Positions 14,015-22,462 of a stretch of DNA of 36,529 bases are shown here, piece by piece. The notes below the pieces were generated by a model. The model was not told where the DNA came from. It searched no databases and saw nothing but the letters and a program-made list of their open reading frames with translations. The stretch is from Yaniella flava (GTDB lineage Bacteria > Actinomycetota > Actinomycetes > Actinomycetales > Micrococcaceae), in assembly GCF_039529295.1 (NCBI RefSeq), contig NZ_BAAAMN010000018.1, positions 1 to 36,529 of the forward strand, in the 5' to 3' direction. The first letter of the stretch is position 1. Every line of letters begins with the position of its first letter. The position numbers and the translations under genes are program-made.

Positions 14015-15454
14015 TTAGCCGACCCCTTCCATCATTTCGGTATGTGTGTTTCCGATCCGTTCGGTTACTTTCGGGTCTTTTTTGATTGCATATCTGTATC
14101 TGGCGAAGCCCGCTAACATAGTGATGACAAACAAATAGGGCAGAATGTTCACCGGAAAGTCGGGCACGGGCCAGATATTCGCGAAAAATACGTACGCCAT
14201 CGCAAGGACCGCTGCCATGGCAAGTACAGGCAAGAGCGGATTTTTTATGTTGTGTTTCTTGATATACGCTACCCCGGCAATAGCCACGAGTGCGTATGAG
14301 AGCATATAGCCGTACGTAGCGTAGGTATCGACCCAGACGAGTGTATCCATGAGGTTGTTTCCGGTAACGATCATAATGATATCGAGGGTGATCATGAGAC
14401 CACCGGCGAGCCATAGACCTCTATGGGGCGTTAAATGCTGGTCGTGCGTTCGACCGAATGCTTCAGGTAGAACTCCTTCTTTGCCCATCACATAGATAAT
14501 GCGACCAACAACATTGAGTGGGGCTACGACGACTGCGAAGAAAGAGGCAGCTACCCCGAATAGTAGAACGGGGCCAAACCAGAAAGGCATGCCGATCTTC
14601 TCATGCATCGCTTCGAGTGGACTGGCGACGCTTCCTAATTCATCACCGAGCACAGCAATCTGTGTGTAAGCGGCAAAAACATAAAGAATACCCACTCCGA
14701 GCGCGCTCCACATGATGGCGCGAGGGATCGCCTTCTTCGGATTACGAGCTTCGCGGCCAAGAGCATCTGCAGACGAAAAGCCTACGAACCCGAGTATTGC
14801 GAGAACCATACCGGCAGCGACCCCTTGGAAAGGTGTCTCTTCCAGCGTGAACTGAGAAGGATCCCACCCAGCCGCACCTGCCCAGAACAGTGCCGAGATC
14901 AAAAGTACGAGGATAATCGCGATAGATACGAGCTCAAGCACAAAAGACACCCGAGCTGATGCGCGGATACCCTGAATGGTGAAAAAAGTGGCGAGCCCAC
15001 CGATGGTTATAGTTAGGATCACGGCCCACGTAATTCCCTCAATTGAGCTCAACCCGAGGAGTCGCAGAACGTCCATGGTAAAGGAAACCGCTCCGTTCAG
15101 AGAGCCAGTTGCGATCCCCCAGGAACCGATCATGAGTGCCATTCCAGCGATGAATGCGGCGGTTGGGCCGAGGCCTTTAGACACATAAGTATAGAGGGAA
15201 CCCGCAGATGGGAACCTTTTTGCGAAGAATGAGACTATATAACCTACACAAAGGATTACTGCTGTGGCGAGTACGAAAGCATAGATCGTTCCGGTGCCCG
15301 CACCCAGAAATATTTCTGCGGCGGTGAATGCAATAACTGCGCTGGGGGCGATGCTTGCGATTGCTTGAGCGGCCAGTTCGGGCCCGCTCATGACCCCTTC
15401 GCGCAAACCAGAATCATTTTTAGTATTCGATGAAGTTTTTTCGGTTGTTGTCAC
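14015..15454 (-). CDS. APC-family amino acid/amine permease
   Basis: This 479-aa inner-membrane transporter has about 12 segments. The N-terminal blocks QAIASIAPSAVIAFTAAEIF and FPSAGSLYTYVSKGLGP are characteristic of APC members, as is GFVGFSSADALGREARNPKKAIPRAI in the middle. The C-terminus is short and charged. The start is GTG 15454 behind AGGAGA. It is encoded 32 nt after the alcohol dehydrogenase gene on the same strand, so the two are one transcript. It should import the substrate of the pathway; APC permeases next to ALDH and ADH genes often carry amino alcohols, polyamines or GABA-like compounds, but that is inference. Confidence 0.88.
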   Translation of the reverse strand: MTTTEKTSSNTKNDSGLREGVMSGPELAAQAIASIAPSAVIAFTAAEIFLGAGTGTIYAFVLATAVILCVGYIVSFFAKRFPSAGSLYTYVSKGLGPTAAFIAGMALMIGSWGIATGSLNGAVSFTMDVLRLLGLSSIEGITWAVILTITIGGLATFFTIQGIRASARVSFVLELVSIAIILVLLISALFWAGAAGWDPSQFTLEETPFQGVAAGMVLAILGFVGFSSADALGREARNPKKAIPRAIMWSALGVGILYVFAAYTQIAVLGDELGSVASPLEAMHEKIGMPFWFGPVLLFGVAASFFAVVVAPLNVVGRIIYVMGKEGVLPEAFGRTHDQHLTPHRGLWLAGGLMITLDIIMIVTGNNLMDTLVWVDTYATYGYMLSYALVAIAGVAYIKKHNIKNPLLPVLAMAAVLAMAYVFFANIWPVPDFPVNILPYLFVITMLAGFARYRYAIKKDPKVTERIGNTHTEMMEGVG

Positions 15455-15486
15455 GTGAACGTCTCCTAGTTTTAAAAGAACCGTGT

Positions 15487-16584
15487 TTATGGAATGAGTA
15501 ATGTGCGAAGCGCGCCGCCCGATTGCAGGTCGTCGAGTGCCTGCTGTGCTTCTGAGAGTGGTCTGCGACTAGAGATCAAAGGTTCGAGCTTGATCTGCCC
15601 GTCCATATAGCGGTCGACAATGGCGGGGATGTCTATGGAAGGACGAACTGAACCGTAATTTGACCCGAGTATTCGTTGGTCAGATTCTGCCAAGACGAGA
15701 GGTTCAAACGAAGCTTTCGCACCGGTCGGTGGAAGTCCTACAATGACGGACGCTCCACCGAGGGCCAGCATTTGAACTGACTGTTCAGTGGTTTCTGTTC
15801 TGCCTATAGCATCGAACGCGTAATCAACGCCGTCGGGGATCAGCGCGAAAAGCTGCTCAACACTGTCTCCTTCAGAGGCATTGATCCGATCGGTGGCGCC
15901 AAATTGTCCTGCGACATCGGTTTTTTCTGGAAGCAAATCAATTGCGACAATCCGCTCCGCGCCAGCAAGCTTCGCGCCTTGAATGATATTTAGCCCAACA
16001 CCGCCGCAGCCAATGACAGCTACAGTCGAGCCGGGTTCGACGCCCGCGGTGTTCGTTACGGCTCCCACACCAGTAGCAACAGCACAACCAACGACAGCGA
16101 GTATATCGAGAGGCGCATCGTCCCGTACTTTAATTGCACCAGATGCAGGTACGATCGCTTCCTCTGCGAACGACGATACACCTAGATAGTGGTGCAACGT
16201 TTCGTCGCCGCGACTGAGCCGAGATGTGCCATCGAATAGCACACCTTTCGGAGCAACGAGTGTGGCAACTTTCTGGCAACGCGCCTCGTGTCCAGCCATA
16301 CAGTATCGACATTCCCCACAAGGTGGGACCCAGCTGAGGACTACATGGTCCCCCACTGCTAACGACGTGACGCCGTCGCCGAGCTCCGTTACCACGCCGG
16401 CGCCCTCATGGCCCATGACGAGAGGAGCCGTGACGTCCCACTCTCCCCGCATCACGTGTAAATCTGAGTGACACACTCCTGCAGCGGCAATCTTGACGCG
16501 GACTTCGCCGGCCTTCGGCCCTTCGACCTCGACATTGCCAAATTGAGTAGGTGTATTTGGTTCTTGAAATACGACAGCTTTCAA
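15487..16584 (-). CDS. Zinc-dependent alcohol dehydrogenase (MDR)
   Basis: This 365-aa NAD(P)-dependent alcohol dehydrogenase has catalytic zinc ligands C38 and H59 (GVCHSDLH, GHEGAGVV) and a later Cys in VVGCAVATG. The structural zinc is bound by C89, C92, C95 and C103 (PPCGECRYC...RC). The Rossmann motif is VIGCGGVGLN, followed by the acidic end of strand two (AIDLLPEK). The start is TTG 16584: AAGGAGG lies 5 nt before it and the sequence then reads KAVVFQEP, the normal MDR beginning. The frame is open much further upstream, but that part overlaps the divergent PucR promoter. It is the first gene of the minus-strand block with the permease and aldehyde dehydrogenase, likely controlled by the PucR protein. 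Confidence 0.88.
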   Translation of the reverse strand: MKAVVFQEPNTPTQFGNVEVEGPKAGEVRVKIAAAGVCHSDLHVMRGEWDVTAPLVMGHEGAGVVTELGDGVTSLAVGDHVVLSWVPPCGECRYCMAGHEARCQKVATLVAPKGVLFDGTSRLSRGDETLHHYLGVSSFAEEAIVPASGAIKVRDDAPLDILAVVGCAVATGVGAVTNTAGVEPGSTVAVIGCGGVGLNIIQGAKLAGAERIVAIDLLPEKTDVAGQFGATDRINASEGDSVEQLFALIPDGVDYAFDAIGRTETTEQSVQMLALGGASVIVGLPPTGAKASFEPLVLAESDQRILGSNYGSVRPSIDIPAIVDRYMDGQIKLEPLISSRRPLSEAQQALDDLQSGGALRTLLIP

Positions 16585-16683
16585 AGTTTCCTCCTTCAAA
16601 TGATGTCCAATGAGACTAAGCGGTAGTGTGCTTCGTGTCACTGCAAAAAATGTCGAAAAACGGGAAACGAAATAGACTATTTG

Positions 16684-16689
16684 TACAAT
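16684..16689 (+). promoter_or_regulatory. -10 element, likely leaderless start for the pucR-type gene
   Basis: TACAAT ends 7 nt before ATG 16697. The only purine-rich stretch (AGGGG) is too close to the ATG to act as a ribosome-binding site. Both facts fit a leaderless mRNA. The 112-nt gap to the divergent alcohol dehydrogenase gene must also hold that gene's promoter and any PucR operator. Confidence 0.45.
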
Positions 16690-16696
16690 CAGGGGC

Positions 16697-18142
16697 ATGG
16701 CTATCACAATTGAATCGGTTCTTACGTATTTCCAAGGGCGCGCAATTACGAACGTGACGAACCTCAACCAACGAGTCGCCGAGATCGTTAGGATTGAGGA
16801 TTTGAGAGTGCATGGATATTCGTCGCATGCCACATTAGTGAGCTGTTCCGAAGCTGATCTCATGGGTTTTGAAGAAAACTCAAGTCAATTTCTGTCACTA
16901 CTCCGGGGTTGTGTCTTATTAGTTGAGCCGACTTCTTTTGATGCGGCGAGAACGCTTGATGAGGCGGGATTTACATACATTCTGGGCCCCGCAAAGATCG
17001 AGCATGACGTGACGGACATGTTGAGCATGGTGATAACCGCGAATTTTGCATATGAAGATCGACTCGTAACCTCTGCCATGCGCGGTTTGACTTTGGTCGC
17101 TCGTACCGGCGGGATCCAAGGGGTGCTGAGTGATCTTTCACGTTTTATTGATGGTTGGGCCGTTCTTCTCGACACACACGGACAAGTGATTGAGAGCGTC
17201 GGAGCAGCGCGTCTTCATATTGAGGATGCAATTTCAGTAGTGCTAAATAGGCCCGTCCGCATACGGTACCCCGACTTACAAGTTCATTTAGTCGGTACAG
17301 ATTCGAGCGGAGAGCAGACCGCGCGTCTGGTGATTGCTGCGAGGTCGCAAAGCGCATACCGCACGCGATCGATTGCAGCACACGCAGCTGCTCTCCTTGC
17401 ATTCATGATGGGAACGACAAAAGTTTCGGAGACAGAACGACTTGGGCGGAAGCTCATGTTAGATACTCTCCTCGATCAAAATAAGGAGGCTGAGAACTAT
17501 CTTAAGCAATGGAAGATTAATGTAAAAAAATTGAGTGCATTTGTTGTGTCTTCGAAGACGCGGAACATTGATACTGAACGTCTGGTTTCCTTTTGGCTAC
17601 GCCGTCTGGGTGCTAACCCGCTCTACTTCGGTCACGTCGGGGAAGCTTACGGCTTCGTCCAGGGGTCTGCGCTCTCAAAGTTAATAGCGCTTGCCGAAGA
17701 TTTCCGGACTAATCGAGGGGAACGTGTAGTTCTTGGGGTCGGGGATGAATTGGAGGTCAGTATGCTGGGTCGTGCGTTGCACCAGGCTAGACAAGCTCAT
17801 GATGTTGCGAAGAGGATGAAGAAGACAGCTGTCCACTTTTCAGATCTGCTTTCCATTAGGAAGGGGCTCGTGACATTGTCAGATGAACAGCGTGCGAATT
17901 TTGCCACTTTGCTTGATCCGCTCGTTTTGTCGGAGCCTAACTCACAAGAGATGATCAGGACTCTGAGGGTATATCTTGCCCATAATGGATCGTGGAAACC
18001 TGCTGCTAGCGAGCTTGAAATTCATAGACAAACTCTTATGAATCGGATCCAGCGGATCCAAACCACTCTAAATCTGAATGTTGACGATCCTGATGACCGG
18101 GCACTGCTTTGGTTCGGTTTGCGTGCAAAGGACATGCAATGA
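16697..18142 (+). CDS. PucR-family transcriptional regulator
   Basis: This 481-aa activator-type protein has an N-terminal PucR/purine-catabolism-like domain (about residues 5-120) and a middle GGDEF-like region of the CdaR type (about 270-390). At the C-terminus, PucR-type HTH_30 is clear: RTLRVYLAHNGSWKPAASEL, then HRQTLMNRIQRIQTTLNLNVDDPDDR. Family members control catabolic genes in response to the pathway substrate. It is divergent from the alcohol dehydrogenase gene, which makes the adh-permease-aldehyde dehydrogenase operon the likely target. Base composition is AT-rich: 23 of 60 bases in 17521-17580 are G/C, against 36 of 60 in 18421-18480 of the next gene. This suggests acquisition of the block. 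Confidence 0.85.
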   Translation: MAITIESVLTYFQGRAITNVTNLNQRVAEIVRIEDLRVHGYSSHATLVSCSEADLMGFEENSSQFLSLLRGCVLLVEPTSFDAARTLDEAGFTYILGPAKIEHDVTDMLSMVITANFAYEDRLVTSAMRGLTLVARTGGIQGVLSDLSRFIDGWAVLLDTHGQVIESVGAARLHIEDAISVVLNRPVRIRYPDLQVHLVGTDSSGEQTARLVIAARSQSAYRTRSIAAHAAALLAFMMGTTKVSETERLGRKLMLDTLLDQNKEAENYLKQWKINVKKLSAFVVSSKTRNIDTERLVSFWLRRLGANPLYFGHVGEAYGFVQGSALSKLIALAEDFRTNRGERVVLGVGDELEVSMLGRALHQARQAHDVAKRMKKTAVHFSDLLSIRKGLVTLSDEQRANFATLLDPLVLSEPNSQEMIRTLRVYLAHNGSWKPAASELEIHRQTLMNRIQRIQTTLNLNVDDPDDRALLWFGLRAKDMQ

Positions 18143-18312
18143 TCTCTGCATTTAGTACGCTGATATGTATCTTAAAAAGCAGTGTCTCGCACCGAAAAAT
18201 TTCTGTTGAGGTCTTGAGCGCCTGTGACGACACTCAGAGACAAAAATTGTCCGACGTATTTGTACGAAACGCGGCTACTGACGCAGGAAAAATTGCGACT
18301 GATACGGGGTAG
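18139..18312 (+). CDS. Possible 57-aa protein overlapping the pucR-type stop
   Basis: ATG 18139 overlaps the PucR-type stop codon by 4 nt (ATGA), and AAAGGA (18127-18132) sits 6 nt before it, a normal coupled-translation arrangement. The product begins MISAFSTLICILKSS, with a short hydrophobic N-terminus and a charged C-terminal part; it matches no family I know. It may equally be a chance frame in the AT-rich spacer. No other gene is visible between 18143 and 18368. Confidence 0.3.
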   Translation: MISAFSTLICILKSSVSHRKISVEVLSACDDTQRQKLSDVFVRNAATDAGKIATDTG

Positions 18313-18355
18313 CGCTCGGAATTGGCAGTGATGAATAGAATGCGGGAACCTTCGT

Positions 18356-18361
18356 TAGAGT
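18356..18361 (+). promoter_or_regulatory. -10 element, likely leaderless start for the hydrolase-like gene
   Basis: TAGAGT ends 7 nt before ATG 18369, the spacing expected for a leaderless transcript. The AAAGGG between them ends one base from the ATG, too close for a Shine-Dalgarno. No -35 match is clear. Confidence 0.35.
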
Positions 18362-18368
18362 AAAGGGC

Positions 18369-18980
18369 ATGTACCCTGAAACCTTGGACACCGGCCACCG
18401 CGTCATTTGGTCCCACCCCGCACACGCGCGAAACACCGCCCTCGTACTGATCCTGCACGACGCAGACTCCACTGTTGACACCGCAGCCGAACACACCTTC
18501 GGCCACCTGCCCGAAAACACCACCGGGCTGGCCATCCAGGCCGGACACGAAGCCACCTTCGGTCACAGCTGGTTCAATAGTCGCCACTACGCCAATCCCA
18601 ACTTTCCCGAAATCATCGCCGCAGCACACCGCGTCTTCGACGCCATCGACGATGACGAATATGGCACCACCGGCTACACCAGCATCCAAGTGCTCGGCAT
18701 CGGCCAGGGAGCCGCACTGGCCACCACGATGCTGCGTGTGCGCCCCGAAGCCATCACCGGGGTAGTCGGCATCAACGGGTACATCATCGATAACCCCATG
18801 CTCGCCGCCCTGGACAGTCCCGAAGCAACCATGACCAACACACCGGTGTTATGGGTGGTCACCGGACAACCCGAGCCGTCGGCGGACTTCGCGCGCGACT
18901 GGTTGACAGGCCACACCCGGGTCACCGAGGCTGAAACCCCATCGGCCATCACGCCGTTTCTACTGCAGAATGGGAGCTGA
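18369..18980 (+). CDS. Alpha/beta-hydrolase-like protein lacking the nucleophile Ser
   Basis: This 203-aa protein resembles the small carboxylesterase/phospholipase family: ALVLILHDADST (oxyanion strand), NTTGLAIQAGHEA, HSWFN, and the nucleophile elbow VLGIGQGAALATTMLRVRPEAITGVV. In active members the elbow reads G-F-S-Q-G; here it is G110-I-G112-Q-G114, so Ser is Gly. The usual Asp (after VLWVVTGQPEP) and the His of a GHE-type motif near the C-terminus are not evident either. It is therefore probably not an esterase in the usual sense. It lies 2 nt upstream of the EcsC-like gene and shares its operon. The family assignment rests on motif pattern only. Confidence 0.6.
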   Translation: MYPETLDTGHRVIWSHPAHARNTALVLILHDADSTVDTAAEHTFGHLPENTTGLAIQAGHEATFGHSWFNSRHYANPNFPEIIAAAHRVFDAIDDDEYGTTGYTSIQVLGIGQGAALATTMLRVRPEAITGVVGINGYIIDNPMLAALDSPEATMTNTPVLWVVTGQPEPSADFARDWLTGHTRVTEAETPSAITPFLLQNGS

Positions 18981-18982
18981 CC

Positions 18983-19858
18983 ATGCCCAAGAACAACGAC
19001 ACATCCCACAAACCGTCCAAAGGTGCCCGCGGCGATAAGGCCGCCAAACGCGCTCAAAAAGTGCTCGGTAAAGCCGTGGATTCACAGGGCCGGCCCACCC
19101 CGGCATTCCAGCGCGGTGTGCTGGCAGCCATGCGGTGGCAGCGTCCACTGGTCATTTCGAATCTGCGGCGTCTGACCAAAAAATATCCGCATGATTCGCC
19201 CGATGAACTCGCCCAGCGGATCGGACGGTATTATGTTCGGTCACTGACCACCGCGGGTGCGGCCGCCGGTGGTGTGGGTGCGGTCCCCGGCATCGGCACC
19301 GCCGCCAGTTTGGGCGCGTCAGCTGGTGCGGCCGTAGGGTTTTTGGAACTCACCGCGCTCTACGCTCAGTCCATCGCCGAGCTGGCCGGGCTGCACACCA
19401 ACAACGATAAGGAATCCCAGGCGCTGGTGATGACCATCATGCTGGGTGAGGACGGCCGCGAACTGCTCAAGCAGGCCTCTTCTGGTCAGCCGGGCACCCG
19501 CTATGGCACCCTGGGGCCTGCCGCCTGGATCGCCTCGGGCATTACCGGGCTGACCGAACGCGCTTTTAGCGCCTTGTCGCGTCGTTTCATGACCACGTTG
19601 GTGAAGGGCGAGGCCGTGCGCTGGATGGGTCGGATGGTCCCATTTGGTATCGGGGCAGGGATTGGTGGTCTCGCGAACCGCAATCTGGCCCGCCAAGTGG
19701 TCATCCAAACCCACGAGACGTTCGGCAATCTGCCGCAATGGCATCACCTGCCCGAGCTGTTTGCTGAGCTCAATGCGCCGCGGAAAGCCAAACAGCAACG
19801 TCAGCTCAAAGCCGCCGAGGAGAAGGCCGCGATCGAATCGTCCAGCGTTACAGAATGA
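18983..19858 (+). CDS. EcsC-like membrane-associated protein
   Basis: The 291-aa product has a basic, Lys/Arg-rich N-terminus (residues 1-45), then a region resembling the EcsC domain: TTAGAAAGGVGAVPGIGTAASLGASAGAAVGFLELTALY with glycine-rich helices at about 88-130, ELAGLHTNND, and a repeated helix motif KGEAVRWMGRMVPFGIGAGIGG at about 210-230. The C-terminus is a charged helix. EcsC-domain proteins are poorly understood. GGGAG precedes ATG 18983; the gene starts 2 nt after the hydrolase-like gene and overlaps the 3' end of ligD by 11 bp tail to tail. The name is tentative; conserved hypothetical protein is the safe alternative. Confidence 0.55.
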   Translation: MPKNNDTSHKPSKGARGDKAAKRAQKVLGKAVDSQGRPTPAFQRGVLAAMRWQRPLVISNLRRLTKKYPHDSPDELAQRIGRYYVRSLTTAGAAAGGVGAVPGIGTAASLGASAGAAVGFLELTALYAQSIAELAGLHTNNDKESQALVMTIMLGEDGRELLKQASSGQPGTRYGTLGPAAWIASGITGLTERAFSALSRRFMTTLVKGEAVRWMGRMVPFGIGAGIGGLANRNLARQVVIQTHETFGNLPQWHHLPELFAELNAPRKAKQQRQLKAAEEKAAIESSSVTE

Positions 19859-22355
19859 CGTCGTCGGCGTCGATGTCGTCACGCAGCCCGCGCCACACCG
19901 GATGACGGAGGCGGCCGGCTTCAGTGAGCCCGCCGAACTCGACTTCGCCCACGAGGTTCGGGGTCACCCAGTTGGCATCGCGTGCCTCGGCGGACGGAAC
20001 CTCGACCGGCGGAGTCTTGCGGGCGCGTTGATCGAGCTGGTGTCGTAAGGATTGCAGCTGGTGGTCATCAAACCCGGTGCCCACCCGGCCCATGTAGACC
20101 AGTCCGTCGTCGCCGTGAGCCGCCAGCAGCAGCGACGCGAAGGTCTCGGCGCGTTCGCCATTGCCGGTGCGCCAGCCGACGATGAGCACATCGCGGGTCG
20201 AGGAGTGCTTGAGTTTCAACCAGGTTTTGGTGCGGCGCCCGGCCAAATACACGCTGTCGCGTCGCTTGGCCATGATCCCCTCGAGTTTGAGATCTCGACT
20301 CGAATCCATCGCCTCATCGAGGGTGCCCTCGAACGCGATCGGCACATACATGTGCTCGCCCTCGGTCACGATATCGATCAGCTGCTCGCGGCGTTGCTCA
20401 TACTCGGTGCGCAACAACGACTCGTCATCGTGGTGCAGTACGTCGAACACCATCAGATACACCGGAGTTTTGGCACGCTCACGTTCGACGTCACGGGGCT
20501 TGGTGAGTTTCATCCGGCGCTGCAGCCGGCCAAAATCAGGACGATTCCCGTCGCCCAGCGCCACAATTTCGCCATCGAGCACACAATCGGTCTCGACGCA
20601 GTGTGCCAGCTCGGCGAGTTCAGGATAGGTGTCGGTCATGTCGTTGCCGTTGCGGCTGGTCAGGGTCACCGCGCCGGGGGAGTCGTCGGTTGCCGCACGG
20701 ACGGTAGCGATCGCACGGACCCCGTCCCACTTCATCTCAAACGCCCAGTCATCTTCAGCGCGATGGACGGTCTCGATGTTGCCCAGAGTGGCCAGCATGG
20801 GCTCGAGCTCCACCGGTTCGGCTTTCGCCGGTGTGTTCTCGTCGGACGTACCGCTCGGCTCAGAAGCGTCGGTCTTCTCGGTCTTGGAAGTCTCGGATGA
20901 CGAGTCAGCCGGCGAGTCCTTCATCAGGTGGATCATCCAGTTTTTGTCGGGATCATCATTCGGTCCGTGGTCTCCGGTATTGAACAGTGAAAACTTCCGC
21001 ACGCCACCCAGCCCACCGTCGGGCTGACCGTGCAACGTCGCCACAACCTTCTTGCCGTCCTCCCATTCCTCGAGTTCATAGGTACCCGAATCCCAGATGG
21101 TCACCTCGCCGCCCCCGTATTCATCCTTGGGGATGGTGCCTTCAAAGGTCGCATACTCCATCGGATGATCCTCGGTTCGGATCGCCAGATGGTTGCGCTT
21201 GGGATCCGTCGGCGGACCCTTCGGCACCGCCCACGACGCCAGCACGCCCCGGTATTCGAGCCGAAAATCCCAATGCAACGCGGTCGCGTGATGTTCTTGA
21301 ATCACAAACGTCAATTCGTCGCCGCTGGTGCCGTGACGTTCGGGGATCGGCTCGGAGGTTTTGTCTGGATCTCGCTTGGACCGATAGACCTCGAGTCGGT
21401 CGTGGGGCATCTCGGCGGATGAGGTCTCAGAGGCGCCCGCGCTGTGTGCCAGCGGTTCGAGCAGATCGCCGAGGTCCTCGACGCGCTCCAACACCTCTTC
21501 GAAGCGTAAGTGTTCAACACGTGCCGGGTCGTCGAGCTCATCCCAGGTGCGCGGTGTGGCCACGGTCGGGGTGAAGCGCCCGCGCAGCGAATATGGTGCG
21601 ACCGTCGTCTTGGACGCCGAATTCTGCGACCAGTCGATAAACACCTTGTTCTTGCGCAATGACTTCTTCATGTTCGACACGATCAACTCTGGATGATCGG
21701 TTGCCAGACTGCGCGCGAGCTCGCGGGCGACGTCGGAGGCCTGCTGGGAGGTTGCCGTGCCATCTAGGGGTGCATACAGGTGGATGCCCTTGGATCCACT
21801 CGTCAGCGGGTAGACGTCGAGGCCCATGCCGTTGAGTAACTCGCGCACCATGTGGGCCACCTCCACACAGTCGGCGAGTTCGCGGCCCTCACCGGGGTCG
21901 AGGTCGAACACCATCCGATCCGGGTAGCGATCATCGGACGTAATCGTGCCGGGATCCTTAGAACCGGGTCGCACCCGCCACTGCGGAATATGCAATTCCA
22001 GTGACGCCAACTGGGCGAGATAGGTCAGGGTCGCGGCATCCTGGATCAGCGGGTAGCGCTTGCGCCCCGTCGAATGCTTGATCGACCGCGTGGCGATCCA
22101 GGAGGGCGCATGGTCGGGGAGATCTTTTTCGAAGAACACCTGGCCTGGCTCATCGGGCGTGCCAACCCCATCGACCCAGCGCTTGCGTGTCGCCAGGCGA
22201 TCGGTCGCATGGGGGATGAAATAGGGTGCGATGCGGGCATAGTAGTCGAGCACTTCGCCCTTGGTCGTGCCGGTTTCGGGGTAGTAGACCTTGTCGAGAT
22301 TCGTTAGCGTCAACCGGTGGCCGTCGACGGAGACTTTCTGTTCCTTGGAAGACAT
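19848..22355 (-). CDS. ligD: Multidomain ATP-dependent DNA ligase LigD
   Basis: This 835-aa central enzyme of bacterial non-homologous end joining has mycobacterial domain order. The primase/polymerase domain is at about residues 5-300, with catalytic D151 and D153 (MVFDLDPGEG) and D241 (FIDWSQN). The 3'-phosphoesterase is at about 320-480, with H361-x-D363 in HWDFRLEYRG and EYGGGEVTIWD. An acidic Ser/Thr/Glu linker runs about 481-513, and the ATP-dependent ligase is at about 515-835, with adenylated K542 in EMKWDGVRA, then DGEIVAL, EGIMAKR and WLKLK. ATG 22355 follows GGAGG; upstream codons are open but unneeded. It is divergent from ku across 107 nt. All key residues I can place are present. 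Confidence 0.95.
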   Translation of the reverse strand: MSSKEQKVSVDGHRLTLTNLDKVYYPETGTTKGEVLDYYARIAPYFIPHATDRLATRKRWVDGVGTPDEPGQVFFEKDLPDHAPSWIATRSIKHSTGRKRYPLIQDAATLTYLAQLASLELHIPQWRVRPGSKDPGTITSDDRYPDRMVFDLDPGEGRELADCVEVAHMVRELLNGMGLDVYPLTSGSKGIHLYAPLDGTATSQQASDVARELARSLATDHPELIVSNMKKSLRKNKVFIDWSQNSASKTTVAPYSLRGRFTPTVATPRTWDELDDPARVEHLRFEEVLERVEDLGDLLEPLAHSAGASETSSAEMPHDRLEVYRSKRDPDKTSEPIPERHGTSGDELTFVIQEHHATALHWDFRLEYRGVLASWAVPKGPPTDPKRNHLAIRTEDHPMEYATFEGTIPKDEYGGGEVTIWDSGTYELEEWEDGKKVVATLHGQPDGGLGGVRKFSLFNTGDHGPNDDPDKNWMIHLMKDSPADSSSETSKTEKTDASEPSGTSDENTPAKAEPVELEPMLATLGNIETVHRAEDDWAFEMKWDGVRAIATVRAATDDSPGAVTLTSRNGNDMTDTYPELAELAHCVETDCVLDGEIVALGDGNRPDFGRLQRRMKLTKPRDVERERAKTPVYLMVFDVLHHDDESLLRTEYEQRREQLIDIVTEGEHMYVPIAFEGTLDEAMDSSRDLKLEGIMAKRRDSVYLAGRRTKTWLKLKHSSTRDVLIVGWRTGNGERAETFASLLLAAHGDDGLVYMGRVGTGFDDHQLQSLRHQLDQRARKTPPVEVPSAEARDANWVTPNLVGEVEFGGLTEAGRLRHPVWRGLRDDIDADDVIL

Positions 22356-22450
22356 GGACACCTCCTGTGCCGTGCATGCTACCTGAGCCCGCGGGCCCAC
22401 ACGAGAGCTCTAGGACGTCAGGACCCTAGCCAAAGAGTAGGTACGGCAGC

Positions 22451-22456
22451 TTTAAT
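22451..22456 (+). promoter_or_regulatory. -10 element, likely leaderless start for ku
   Basis: TTTAAT lies 6 nt before the ku ATG, and there is no Shine-Dalgarno. The 107-nt ligD-ku gap must carry both divergent promoters. Confidence 0.4.
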
Positions 22457-22462
22457 GGCGCC

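Noticed and set aside
20052..20900. 282-codon plus-strand frame opposite ligD
   Set aside because: It lies entirely antisense to conserved ligase motifs and has no recognisable domain.
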